From Sporotomaculum syntrophicum (lineage in GTDB: Bacteria; Bacillota; Desulfotomaculia; Desulfotomaculales; Desulfallaceae), in assembly GCF_009932395.1 (NCBI RefSeq), contig NZ_LSRS01000006.1:23527-87526 (forward strand): DNA of 64,000 bases, written 5' to 3'. Shown here in pieces: positions 50,694 to 60,268 of the stretch. The translations under genes and the position numbers were made by a program. How positions within the stretch are numbered: position 1 is the first letter of the stretch; each line of letters begins with the position of its first letter. The notes under the pieces were generated by a model. That model did no database searches and was not told where the DNA came from. It worked only from the letters and a program-made list of their open reading frames with translations.

Positions 50694-51470
50694 CTAAACA
50701 TCTTTACGATCACTTTTTTTGAAGGATACTTTCTGTCCGGTGGAAAACATTCTTACCCTTTCAGAACCGGTAGCGATTCTAAACGCCCGTGAAGTGTCTT
50801 TAATCATAAAACCTGAAAGATCTCCAACTCCATAATCGAATAAAACCGGTGCAAGCGGGGTCCCTGGTCCGACTAGTGTGACCTGCTTGGCCCTGCCGGC
50901 TAACTCGAGGAGCCTGGGCAGTGTCTTATTGATCACGCAAATATAGGATAGAAATACATAATCACACTCTGGAATAATGTATTCGCAAGCAGAAAAAGGA
51001 TAATCCCCATCCTCCGGCTCCCATTCGAAAAGTGAAAAGTCACAGATTGGTTCGAGTAGACTTTCCAAATGTGGAAAATGACCGACCACCGCTACTTTCT
51101 TACCCCGGACATCATTTTGGGACATGATAAAGGGATCAAAGATTCTATCCTCAACCCGCTGGGAATCGGAGAACTCTACGCCATTAGCCCTGGCCACCCG
51201 GGGATTATTATAATAAGCATTTATTGCGGCCAGACCTACCGAGGCTTCGACAAAATTCCAGGACTTAATGCAGCTAGCGACCTCCTGGAGAGTGGCGCCG
51301 AGTAGATTCTTGGAAAACATGGGCTTTCTGGTTTCGCAATGGTCAAGCCCGCTAATACCAACGCCATCCCCACTGTGGACATAGGCATAGTGGTTTCCGC
51401 AAAAAAGCTCATCTACAAGGAGGTCTGCTGGGATTCCATTGAGCATAGCATTATAAATTTGCCACATCAT
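50694..51470 (-). CDS. DUF4213/DUF364 putative heavy-metal chelation protein
   Basis: A 258-aa two-domain protein: an enolase-N-like first part (VGISGLDHCETRKPMF...EASVGLAAINAYYN) and a Rossmann-like DUF364 part (KKVAVVGHFPHLESL, ECDYVFLSYICVINKTLPRLLELA). A Desulfitobacterium homologue has a known structure and was proposed to handle heavy metals or metal-chelates, as I recall. It lies with a HypB-like GTPase and a soluble ABC ATPase, supporting a metallocofactor or metal-delivery role. Confidence 0.83.
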   Translation of the reverse strand: MMWQIYNAMLNGIPADLLVDELFCGNHYAYVHSGDGVGISGLDHCETRKPMFSKNLLGATLQEVASCIKSWNFVEASVGLAAINAYYNNPRVARANGVEFSDSQRVEDRIFDPFIMSQNDVRGKKVAVVGHFPHLESLLEPICDFSLFEWEPEDGDYPFSACEYIIPECDYVFLSYICVINKTLPRLLELAGRAKQVTLVGPGTPLAPVLFDYGVGDLSGFMIKDTSRAFRIATGSERVRMFSTGQKVSFKKSDRKDV

Positions 51471-51485
51471 TCAACACCTCTTATA

Positions 51486-52508
51486 TTATGCTTTGAGCAG
51501 ATCTACTGTGATTTGGTCTCCTTCACGCAGGCGATGGCGGAGGTTTTGCAGGATATTGTCCAGTTCTTCGATGGCATTGAGGCTTTGCTTTTCTGCCTGT
51601 GTAATTTCCAAGATCTTGATAATACCGCCATTCTTAATCACAATCCGTTTATCAGCACCCAAAGCCAGCAGGGGATCGTGGGTGGATATAAAGACCAGCT
51701 TTTCCCTTTGAGCTAGCAGCTCAATTGCCTGACGCCGGTCAATACCGGCGTTTTCTATTTCATCAATAAGGACAATGGGGGAGTTGCTTATATATGCCGT
51801 ATCGGCAATCATTAAGGCTCTGGATTGCCCGCCACTTAGCTGGGTTATCTTGGTGTCTAATAAAAATTTTTCACCCGCCAGAGCATTAGCGCCGAGAAAA
51901 CATTTTTCTACTACTTGTTCTGCGTCGACCGTTAATCTGCTTTTAGCATGCAAATATAAAAATTCACGGACAGTCAGGTCCATAACAAAATTCATGTTTT
52001 GGGAAAGCTGAGCTACCAGCTTGCCCTCCATCTCAAAGCGCTGGAGGTCATCAAGTTCGACCCCGTTAACTAGGATGCGCCTCATGGTCGGTGTATCACC
52101 CTGGGCCAGACACTCAATGTCGTTTAACAATCTGCTTTTACCGGAACCGGTTGGTCCTACAATACTTACAATTTCCCCCGAGGAAATAGTCAGGCTGATG
52201 TTTTCCGGTTCCCCGGACTTATTTAAACCGCCAATGATGGTAAGGGTGGCAACCGCCGGATTTTGGTTTTTAGCAGTAGAAAATGTTTCCATAAATTCGC
52301 AAAAACTAAGGAGTACCCCAAATTTGTCCAAGCCAAATTCTTGAAGAATATCCTCATCCATTTCTTCAATGGCCAGTGACAAGGGCAGCTGCTTGGGAAT
52401 ATTATCTAATCTTAGATTAGCCAGGAAATCGGCGACAATAGGATGTTCAATCAATAAATCTTCAATACTAATGTCATTGGCCAGTGCTAATAAATCCTTT
52501 CTGATCAT
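51486..52508 (-). CDS. Soluble ABC-type ATPase with DUF1858-like N-terminal domain
   Basis: A 340-aa ATP-binding cassette protein. Residues about 14-70 (SIEDLLIEHPIVADFLANL and EEFGLDKFG-like pattern) resemble DUF1858/ScdA-N modules. The ATPase follows with Walker A GPTGSGKSR, signature LSGGQSRALMIAD, Walker B IVLIDEIENAGID and H-loop STHD. There is no permease gene in the cluster and no membrane segment, so it probably powers a cytoplasmic process. Its ATG overlaps the stop of the upstream GTPase gene (ATGA). Confidence 0.83.
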   Translation of the reverse strand: MIRKDLLALANDISIEDLLIEHPIVADFLANLRLDNIPKQLPLSLAIEEMDEDILQEFGLDKFGVLLSFCEFMETFSTAKNQNPAVATLTIIGGLNKSGEPENISLTISSGEIVSIVGPTGSGKSRLLNDIECLAQGDTPTMRRILVNGVELDDLQRFEMEGKLVAQLSQNMNFVMDLTVREFLYLHAKSRLTVDAEQVVEKCFLGANALAGEKFLLDTKITQLSGGQSRALMIADTAYISNSPIVLIDEIENAGIDRRQAIELLAQREKLVFISTHDPLLALGADKRIVIKNGGIIKILEITQAEKQSLNAIEELDNILQNLRHRLREGDQITVDLLKA

Positions 52509-53197
52509 AACTCTTTAAACTCCATTTTTTTCATCATGCCCATTTGGTGAGATTCTCCGATTCTCGTTTCTCCAGTGCAATAGGAGCATACTGCGGCGGG
52601 AGTGGTGAAGCGCAATTTCATATCTCGGAGGGTTTGAATATCACGGGCTTGCTGTAGATACTTCGCCAGAAGGAAGGAACCCTGGCCGGTGATGCCGTTG
52701 ACAAAAACTACCCTGGCATGTGAGTTCACCTGTTTAATACTGAAAGCAAATACTTCACGCTCAGCCTGGGAAATTATATCCGCTTTAGTCACTGCCACTA
52801 CATCAGCCAATTTCAGCAGGGGTCCTATCTTCCTGGGGGTGTTGGTCCCGGACAGGCTATCAATAACGCAGACGGAAAATATACCGTTGATATAGGGGGA
52901 GCATCGGTTGCACAGTCCGGCGCTTTCGGTAATTAGCATTTGAAAGCCTGAGCGGATACCCCACTGTACAGCGTCATCGATATTGCTGACAAAGTAATGG
53001 TCCGGACATATCTTCCCGGAAAACCCGGTTTGGATTGGAATGTTCGCTTCCTGGTAGCGCAGGTTGTCAAAAGAAGTAAGACAGTCAAATTTTACCACAC
53101 CCACACTGCCTATTGGCAACCCCATGCACTCAATTAATTTTAAAATTACTGAGGTCTTGCCTGAAGAGGGTGGACCCGCAATAGTAATGAGCTTCAT
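52505..53197 (-). CDS. HypB/UreG-like P-loop GTPase
   Basis: A 230-aa SIMIBI-class GTPase. P-loop GPPSSGKTSV is at the N-terminus, TESAGLCNRCSPY is the switch region with two cysteines, TKAD the specificity motif, and CSYCTGE near the C-terminus is a possible metal site. The ATG at 53197 starts MKLITIAG with GAAAGAAGG upstream; an in-frame start at 53251 lies before that site. HypB-type proteins insert nickel, and cysteine pairs here point to metal delivery. First gene of the four-gene cluster. Confidence 0.83.
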   Translation of the reverse strand: MKLITIAGPPSSGKTSVILKLIECMGLPIGSVGVVKFDCLTSFDNLRYQEANIPIQTGFSGKICPDHYFVSNIDDAVQWGIRSGFQMLITESAGLCNRCSPYINGIFSVCVIDSLSGTNTPRKIGPLLKLADVVAVTKADIISQAEREVFAFSIKQVNSHARVVFVNGITGQGSFLLAKYLQQARDIQTLRDMKLRFTTPAAVCSYCTGETRIGESHQMGMMKKMEFKEL

Positions 53198-53598
53198 AGC
53201 GAACCTTCTTTCCACAAGGTCAATTATTGAGTCATGGTTGTGCGGAAACAATATTACATCACATAGAGCTAGCGAGTGGTTTTCTATATCTTATATTTAA
53301 TCATAAGTTCTACAAGCTCATCAATAAACCTGCAATCAAATGGGATAATGTTCCTGTTACCTGTTAGAAATATTTTTTTCTTACGCTAATACGAAATTAT
53401 GCTGCTAATACGTAAAAAACCGCATAACACCGGTTGAGATGGCTAATATTTTGGGCTTGACACTGTCTGAATATCAAGGCACTTATTAGTTCGACCAAAA
53501 TAAGTGTTAATGAGGTATAATGTAGCTTAAAATTACGCTTTGCTGCCATAAGTGAAAGCAATTGATATGTTGTATTAAGTTAACAAATAGTTAATTAG

Positions 53599-53639
53599 CA
53601 AGAGGCTTTGGAAAATGCTCAGTTCTCCAAAGCCTCTTG
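53599..53639. terminator. Strong hairpin, probable terminator
   Basis: CAAGAGGCTTTGGA pairs perfectly with TCCAAAGCCTCTTG around a 13-nt loop. No flanking gene clearly uses it, suggesting an unannotated transcript nearby. Confidence 0.6.
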
Positions 53640-53736
53640 TTAGTTGCTGCAAGTTTAACATTGACATTATACATGTTATGATTAAGTAACTGTCATTTAT
53701 GTTATTTAGAGTAATAGGGATTTCACTCGTTCTCCA

Positions 53737-53868
53737 CTGGGATAGCAGGTTAATAGGTTAGTCCTGCTATCCCGGCAGAACCCCGTCAGACGCTCAGGTT
53801 TGCCCCACCAGAGCCTATCCCCCAACGGGAAAGAGCCATTAAATAGCTTAACCAATTAGAGCCTGAGC
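53737..53868 (+). ncRNA. Candidate structured RNA or leader element
   Basis: A 13-bp helix (GGGATAGCAGG with CCTGCTATCCC plus two outer pairs, 53737-53775) is followed by a second domain closed by GCTCAGG (53792-53798) with CCTGAGC (53862-53868). That domain encloses TCCC/GGGA and purine-rich GGGAAAGAGCC. The region is more GC-rich than its surroundings. It matches no riboswitch consensus I know and lies about 200 nt before the hypothetical gene at 54071. Confidence 0.4.
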
Positions 53869-54070
53869 AAAACATTATTTATGTTATTTTAATTTGAGGT
53901 TAGAATAAATATGACAAAACAGTTAGGAAATCACTGGGATTCAGTAACATTCGCATCGTGGGGCTGAGATTGGTGTTAACGTAATAGTATAACAGGTATG
54001 CCGGATTTGACCACCCTTTTTAAAGGAATTGTATGTGCGATATCTTTTTGAACCGGAGGTAGAGTAATAT

Positions 54071-54619
54071 ATGGATATAGAAGAGCTAAAACAGTTTTTA
54101 CAGGAAAATAATTTAGAAATTGCATTGAAGAAAGTTAATGATAGTGAGCATACAATAACCTTTACTTATCAAGGATATAAAGGAGACAAGCTTCTTTTTG
54201 CAGTTGATGTTGAAGTGCCGGTGATTGACGTTAGGCAATTCGGACTATGGGACCTTATAGAAAACTATAAACACACAGCTTGGTTGTACAGCATTTTTCT
54301 TGAGCATGAAGGAGTTAAACCTTTAGAAAGATATACCGACGGGTTGAGGCGTTTTATTAAGGCTCTTAATGTTTATGGTCCACCGGTAATCTGGATTGGC
54401 CAGGGAGAATCTATGCTGCACATTGCCACAGATAATTTTAATACTGAGCATGGATTTAGTTTTTTTCTAGCCGGGCAAAAGGTAGCACAGCTATCAACCA
54501 ATACGATTATTACACCCAGCCTGTTAGGCAGGCCGATCAATTTATTTGTCCAGTGCAAGGCGTGTTTTAGTATCAGTGATGCGCATGGGTTTATCTGTTA
54601 TATGTATTGGCCTCAGTAA
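54071..54619 (+). CDS. Hypothetical protein
   Basis: A 182-aa soluble protein with a strong GGAGGT site before its ATG. The N-terminus is helical (IEELKQFLQENNLEIAL), followed by a mixed alpha/beta region with GPPVIWIGQGESMLHIATDNF and three cysteines near the C-terminus (FVQCKACFS, GFICYMYW). No signal peptide or membrane segment and no recognised family. Confidence 0.7.
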   Translation: MDIEELKQFLQENNLEIALKKVNDSEHTITFTYQGYKGDKLLFAVDVEVPVIDVRQFGLWDLIENYKHTAWLYSIFLEHEGVKPLERYTDGLRRFIKALNVYGPPVIWIGQGESMLHIATDNFNTEHGFSFFLAGQKVAQLSTNTIITPSLLGRPINLFVQCKACFSISDAHGFICYMYWPQ

Positions 54620-54758
54620 GTGTATATACATATTTAACGCAAGACTAGAGAAATACAGCAGTGCCGGTTTTTTGTATCCGGCTATTTTAGCAGCACAGCC
54701 ATACCTATATAAACAACTATAATTTTTATGCAAATAAGGTAGCGACGCATGTTGTAGA

Positions 54759-55229
54759 CTAATGGTTACTTCCGGAGCCGTTGTTTTGTTCACCTGTGTT
54801 TAATTTTTCATTTTGTTTAACTTTTTCTTGATGACTGTACTTGTGCAAGTCCTCTGGTTCAAGTGTTTTTAATGTCATAACGTGGATACTTACTGCGACA
54901 CCGATAACCAGCAGTAATAAGCTTATGTGTAAATTTGAGGTAATAAACATAGAAATAATAAGCGTTAGCCACAAAAAGCCAAGTGAACCAATCTTTGCAC
55001 CCCTGGTAATGGCTTTATGATTCATATAATTATAAATATAAGCCCCAAAAATTCTATGGTTTATTAGCCAAACAAATAAACGCTCTGAACTTCGCATGTA
55101 ACAAAAAGCTGCCAGAAGTAAAAAGGGGGTAGTCGGCATTATAGGAAGGAATATACCTATAATTCCTATGGCAAGTGCAACTGAGCCTGAAAAAATTAAC
55201 AGGTATCGTTTTATTGATAAACCCTTCAT
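54759..55229 (-). CDS. YbaN-family (DUF454) inner membrane protein
   Basis: A 156-aa membrane protein with four helices. The family motif GIIGIFLPIMPTTPFLLLAAFCYMRSS and the loop with LINHRIFGAYIYNY are clear. A charged soluble tail of about 35 residues follows. I chose the ATG at 55229 because the protein then begins one basic segment before the first helix; the frame extends 40 codons further upstream without similarity. Function unknown. Confidence 0.82.
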   Translation of the reverse strand: MKGLSIKRYLLIFSGSVALAIGIIGIFLPIMPTTPFLLLAAFCYMRSSERLFVWLINHRIFGAYIYNYMNHKAITRGAKIGSLGFLWLTLIISMFITSNLHISLLLLVIGVAVSIHVMTLKTLEPEDLHKYSHQEKVKQNEKLNTGEQNNGSGSNH

Positions 55230-55636
55230 GATAACCGGTCCACCGTTCATTCGAAGTAGGGGGAGCAGTAATACTGCTCCCTCTTTATAAAATACTATTT
55301 CTTTTTCAAGCTCCTGATATCCTTTTGTATAGAATTCCCATCGACGCAAAAAAGTCCTTACAGGTAAAAAAATTCATAACTGTTTGACATACTTAAAGCA
55401 GCTGCATCTCGGCTTAATAAGTTAAAGAATATTAATAAAATTCAAGCATTTTTGCTTAATTATTTAACGAAGATATTGTATAATTTAACTAGCAAGAAAC
55501 CTTTTATCAAGACTAGGATTTAAGCTTATCAACAACGAGCCCTATAACAGCGCAGTAATACAGTGTTTAGCCAGTGTAAAGATAACTGGCAGGGGTAAAA
55601 TAACTTGACGAAAAGCTTACGAAGGGAGATGAGCAA
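55230..55636. other. Divergent promoter region
   Basis: About 400 bases between the divergent DUF454 and CoA-disulfide-reductase-like genes. A good TATAAT box at 55479-55484 probably serves the rightward gene, leaving a leader of about 145 nt in which I see no clear terminator. Nothing else recognised. Confidence 0.4.
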
Positions 55637-57328
55637 ATGTCTAAAAAAGTACTGATAGTGGGTGGAGTGGCCGGTGGGGCCGGTACAGCCGCCAGGCTGC
55701 GCAGAATGGATGAAACAGCCGAAATTATTGTGTTTGAACGGGGAGGCTATATATCCTTCGCCAACTGCGGACTACCTTATTACATAAGCGGCGTGATTAG
55801 AAAGAGGGATCGCCTTTTGGTGCAGACCAAAGAAGCGATGGAAGCAAGGTTTAATATAGATATTCGCCTCCATAGTGAAGTGACTGCTATTCTTCGTGAC
55901 ACCCGTGAGGTAGAGGTGAATTCCGGCGACCAAATTTATCGGGAGAGCTATGACTACTTAGTCCTTGCACCCGGAGCTGCCCCAATTGTTCCACCTATAC
56001 CAGGTATAGAACGGGCAGGGATTTATACATTAAGGAACATGGTTGATGTTGACCGGCTTAAAGCTCTGGTAACCCAGAGAAGGACCGGTAGGGTAGTGAT
56101 CATCGGCGGAGGAGCTATTGGTATAGAGATGGCTGAAAATTTAAAACTTGTGGGCTCGGACGTGACCATTGTGGAAGCGGCGGCTCAGATTTTGGGACCT
56201 TTGGATGAAGATATGACTAAGTTGGTGGGAAAAACCTTGCTGGATAATGGAATCAAGATTATATTAAATGATGGTGTGAAGAGCTTTACCGGCCAGGAGA
56301 ATATTGAGGTGGTCTTAAACAGCGGTAAATCAGTGGAGGCAGATTTTGTGATTCTGGCCATCGGAGTCAAACCGGAGAATAAGCTGGCCCGGGAAGCCGG
56401 CCTGGCTCTTGGCGAGCGGGGTGGAATCAAGGTTGATGATTATCTTTGCACCTCGGACCCGTATATCTATGCCCTGGGGGATGTTATAGAAGTAAGAGAT
56501 ATCGTTACTGATCAACAGGCTTTGATTTCCTTGGCCGGTCCTGCCAATAAACAGGCTCGGATCGTAGCCGACAATATTGCCGGCCGCAAGGTTAAATTTA
56601 AAGGTTCTCAGGGCACATCGATCATCAAAGTGTTTGACCTAACAGCAGCAAGCACAGGGAACAATGAAAAAACACTTAAATTAAATGGGATTCCCTATGT
56701 CAAATCATATACAATATCGCCATCCCACGCAGCGTATTATCCCGGTGCCATACCAATAATTGTCAAAATCATGTTTTCACCTGAGGGTGGAACCTTGTAT
56801 GGAGCTCAGATTGTCGGCAAGGTTGGGGTGGACAAGCGTATTGATGTATTGGCTACAGCGATAAGGATGGGGCTCACAGTGTTTGACCTGGAGGAGTTAG
56901 AATTGGCTTACGCTCCACCCTATTCTTCCGCTAAAGATCCTGTGAATATAGCAGGCTTTACGGCAGCTAATATCTTAAAGGGCGATGTGCGGGTGATGCA
57001 CTGGGATGAACTGGACAGCCTGGCCAAAGACAGCTATATCTTGCTGGACGTGCGGATGGATAAAGAATACCAGCAAGGTCATGTGGATGGAGCGCTGCAT
57101 ATACCATTGGACAGCTTGCGTGAAAGGTTAAATGAACTGCCTCGGGATAAGCAGATTATTGTTCATTGTAAGACCGGTTTAAGGAGCTATATTGCTAACC
57201 GCATACTGATGCAGAACGGTTTTAACGCTGCTAATTTAAGTGGCGGTTATGATTTATATCAGGTGCTGCAATACCAGTATGGTAAAGCCATTAATATGAA
57301 CGAACAAATGACAAGACAGGAAAAGTAA
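55637..57328 (+). CDS. CoA-disulfide reductase-like flavoenzyme with C-terminal rhodanese domain
   Basis: A 563-aa fusion. Residues 1-445 are a pyridine nucleotide-disulfide oxidoreductase (FAD motif VGGVAGGAGTAARLRR, redox Cys44 in SFANCGLPYYISG, NAD motif VIIGGGAIGIEMAENL, FAD motif YALGDVIEV). About 460-550 is a rhodanese with active Cys in IIVHCKTGLRSY. Such CoADR-RHD enzymes reduce CoA persulfide/polysulfide or CoA disulfide with NAD(P)H and a single active-site cysteine, so a role in sulfur reduction or thiol balance is likely. GGGAG lies 8 nt before the ATG. A terminator overlaps its stop. Confidence 0.92.
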   Translation: MSKKVLIVGGVAGGAGTAARLRRMDETAEIIVFERGGYISFANCGLPYYISGVIRKRDRLLVQTKEAMEARFNIDIRLHSEVTAILRDTREVEVNSGDQIYRESYDYLVLAPGAAPIVPPIPGIERAGIYTLRNMVDVDRLKALVTQRRTGRVVIIGGGAIGIEMAENLKLVGSDVTIVEAAAQILGPLDEDMTKLVGKTLLDNGIKIILNDGVKSFTGQENIEVVLNSGKSVEADFVILAIGVKPENKLAREAGLALGERGGIKVDDYLCTSDPYIYALGDVIEVRDIVTDQQALISLAGPANKQARIVADNIAGRKVKFKGSQGTSIIKVFDLTAASTGNNEKTLKLNGIPYVKSYTISPSHAAYYPGAIPIIVKIMFSPEGGTLYGAQIVGKVGVDKRIDVLATAIRMGLTVFDLEELELAYAPPYSSAKDPVNIAGFTAANILKGDVRVMHWDELDSLAKDSYILLDVRMDKEYQQGHVDGALHIPLDSLRERLNELPRDKQIIVHCKTGLRSYIANRILMQNGFNAANLSGGYDLYQVLQYQYGKAINMNEQMTRQEK

Positions 57329-57349
57329 ACCCGGCAGAGTGCCGGGTTT
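57327..57349 (+). terminator. Terminator of the CoADR-rhodanese gene
   Basis: AAACCCGGCA pairs perfectly with TGCCGGGTTT around GAG; the hairpin begins inside the stop codon. Confidence 0.8.
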
Positions 57350-57538
57350 GCTATACGGGTGAGAATAACCTCGGTGATGGAACCATGAGCTATTTGCATA
57401 CCAGAGGGGAAAGTATCGGTAGATAATGCAGCGGAGACAATCTATGACTTAATTGAGACTGCCCCTTTGTTTTGCCAAATAAAAATTTTTAAACGCTCTG
57501 GTTTTTAAGAAAATCAATAGTATTTATTGTCCATGCCC

Positions 57539-59403
57539 TCAGGGATTTTCTTGTAAATACAAAGAACTTAAATCAAGGTAGTAATGAATTGCATCCGCGT
57601 AAGGGTCAGCGCTAATATTTATATTCTTAAACACAAGCAGGGCGGTCACTTCCGGGGTTTCCAGCTGCAGGCTCATCTCCTCTAAGGTTGCCTGTGTGGG
57701 TCTTGGCTTTCCTGGTGGATACGCTTTGGTAATTCGGTCAAGATAGGTATTCATGTTTTGCTCGAGGATTACGCGATCGTTCAGATCGATTTTCAACGTG
57801 GGAATACCTATCTGCATATCCACCGTCCAGTTGATCCGGTATATGCCTCTGTCACCATTAACCGTAACCGAAGCGCTATTTTCTTTATTGTTTTCAGCCA
57901 GGGTCTGCATATCGAAAGCCCAGCGAAAATCACTGATGTCGATAGCCTCAGGCGGTAATATCAGGGATGTCTCCAAATAATCACTGGGGTAAGATTTTTC
58001 GGGTTTCGGCCAGGTTTGTTCGAAGCCGAGTTTGTCCTTGAAGATATTGCTTTGGGCGAGTTCTCTATCAACCATACCGGCAGCTTGGTATCCTCAGCGT
58101 AAGCGAGGTAGTTTACGGCATCGGTAATTGATTCCCGTACAGCTGCTTCCGGTTTTTCAGCTGCGGGGATTAACTGGTTATCCTTAAGCATGCCCTGGTT
58201 GACTAGCAGTGTTTCGAGACGGTTTACCTGTGCGGTAACCGGCAAAGCGTGGTAACCAACCACTGGCAGCACCGAGATAACAGCCATAATGCAGGTCAGT
58301 ACGGCAATAGGCAGATGCGCTTTTGCCTGCCAGAAGAACAGTAGTACAGCAGACGCCAAAGCAATTATCCAAATGATTATGAATGAATACGAGTCTATTT
58401 GTAAACTTACCTTTTGCAACTGGGTGAGCAATGCCCAGGCCTCGAAAGCGAGGATTACCAGTGCGGCAATCGGATAAAAACGGCGATAAAATTTGGACAA
58501 CCAGGTTTCATAGTGGGTTACCAGGACGTGGAGCAAAATGCCGCTGAACGTATATGCAGTCGCAATGCTTGAAAGCTGTATGAAAGATACCCGCATGCCG
58601 CTAAGTATAGTCTTGACTGCCCAGAGTAACAGTACGACAGTCAAAGCCAGTACAATCGGGATTAGGATATACTCGCATAAAATTTTCACAAACCGTGGTT
58701 GTTTCTGGGCGGCTTGGCGGTGTTCATCAAATTGACCTTTACGGAAGTCCGGAAAATAACCGATGAAAATGGTAAAAGCCAGGAAGCCGGCTATAGTGCC
58801 AATATACAGGTAGACTTTTTCGCTCATCCCCTGGTAAAGCAAGGCTTCAATGGCACCTGCTACTCCAGATACGCCGCTCATGAGCACTGTGCCGTATAAT
58901 AAGGCAATAAAGAAGGCTTTTATCGTCATGAACAAGGAGCGTGCAATGTCGGACTGGTCTTTGGGGTAAGCAGCCAGGCTGATAAAGGCAATGAAACTGA
59001 TCAGGATAGCCACACTAACACGGGATGCAGCTAAACCAGAAAGCAAGATATAACGATATTCTGTCTGTGCGGGGTCTGTTCCGCCAAAAAGATAAAGCGT
59101 CAGAAAAGTAACGGCTGCAGCCACAAGACCAAGCAGGTTGGCCAGCAGTAACGCTCCGGATTTGTTATAGCGGCTTTGGGCCCCAGTTATGGCAGCTAGA
59201 CTAAATATGGAGCCAAGTGCAAAGGCCCAGTGCAGGCAGTTGAACAGAAAATTGTAAGCTTCCTGCTGAGGCCAATCCAGTTGAATCCTGATCATTGTTA
59301 CAATCGCGAACGCAAGTGCGCATGCAATTGCAGCAGGAAATTTTTGAAATGCACCAGCCGCCCCATGCAAAATGTTCAAAATTGATTTGCTAAAATTATT
59401 CAT
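57539..59403 (-). pseudogene. DUF4153-type membrane protein split by a frameshift
   Basis: Two overlapping minus-strand frames make one protein of about 620 aa. The first (59403 to 57961) has about twelve membrane helices and ends naturally at YAEDTKLPVWLI, after which its residues are out of character (SNKPGRNPKNLTPV). The second (from 58075 to 57539) continues with RELAQSNIFKDKLGF and a soluble domain with regular beta-strand pattern (GIYRINWTVDMQIGIPTLKIDL). The switch is a -1 shift around 58060-58075. Full-length relatives carry a membrane part and such a domain in one chain. It may be a real frameshift, a sequencing error or two coupled genes. Confidence 0.7.
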
Positions 59404-60042
59404 GATCCTACTCCTAACTAAAACATTTCTTTGTTTAATTATACGTTAACACAAGTATAATTGTGGTTATTTTCAAAATATTTTGCCTCAATAACATCTA
59501 AACTATTATTTAGATAATTATTTAAAAAATTTATTGTCCAAATAAACGTTATATTAGACCCTTTTTTCCCTCTATCCATTTATTTATTTAGAATATTATA
59601 TAGGAAGGAAATTTTCGTATACTCTATTTGCTTTATTGCCCAAATGAAAGATCCATATTTCATATCCTTTATCATCGTCTTTAGATATGATATCATATAA
59701 ATATTCAAATAATATAGATTCGGGAATTTTTACCAGCTGGGCAACACAGCTAATTACATACTGGCATTTTATATTAACAGATAGATAGAAATGGTTATGT
59801 AAGCGTAACCAAAATAAGTTTGTTACAACATCCAGAGCCCAAATTATTTATTAATTCTTAATATTTAGGGCAGCAAAGACCTCTTCATAAGATTAAATTC
59901 AAGGATAATATTCAGCTTATATGCACTTAATAGGGTTAATGCAAGGCTTTGGTTGGAACAGTGGTTAAATCGGGCGAAAGCAGTAAAAGACTGCTGCCTC
60001 GTTGTTTTTTGAATAGAATTAAATCCAGGAAGGGGGTGTAGT
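59404..60042. other. AT-rich intergenic region with a possible gene remnant
   Basis: No intact gene. On the minus strand 59596-59835 an 79-codon frame (HNHFYLSVNIKCQYV... to ...NRVYENFLPI) reads like real protein but has no ATG, GTG or TTG start, so it may be a truncated gene. Upstream of the small ORF at 60043 a hairpin GCAGT/ACTGC (59979-59995) is followed by GTTGTTTTTTG, resembling a terminator. Confidence 0.4.
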
Positions 60043-60111
60043 ATGGTTGGAGGTGGATTGAGAGTAATGCCAGGAGGGACCCAAGTAGCCGGATTGACTG
60101 GCACAGCATAA
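60043..60111 (+). CDS. Possible 22-residue peptide
   Basis: ATG at 60043 behind GGAAGGGGGTG. The peptide is MVGGGLRVMPGGTQVAGLTG plus TA, Gly-rich and uncharged apart from one Arg. The strong ribosome binding site is the main support. It may be a small secreted or regulatory peptide, or an accident; no family recognised. Confidence 0.4.
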   Translation: MVGGGLRVMPGGTQVAGLTGTA

Positions 60112-60268
60112 TTGCATGAGAATTTAGTCCTTTCATTCAAGTAACAGCTTGTTTGCTAAAACAAAGATGACAGCGTAATGTTTACCTCCAAAATTAAGAT
60201 ATTTATCCCCTGTTGAAAAAGCAGCATGTGCAATATAATAAGCTTAAATCAAAGAGAGGAGGTCTTGA

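Larger units (their letters stand above)
53198..54070. other. Long intergenic region with terminator and candidate structured RNA
   Basis: About 870 bases without a supported gene. On the minus strand 53297-53395 has a short open stretch (KKIFLTGNRNIIPFD to MIKYKI) without a start codon, perhaps a remnant. At 53599-53639 a perfect 14-bp hairpin (CAAGAGGCTTTGGA) followed by TTAG looks like a terminator. A structured segment at 53737-53868 is listed separately. Confidence 0.45.

Noticed and set aside
53694..53889. Target-site duplication around a MITE-like element (direct repeat ATTTATGTTATTT near 53694 and 53877)
   Set aside because: The intervening segment has no terminal inverted repeats and the repeat is AT-rich low-complexity sequence.
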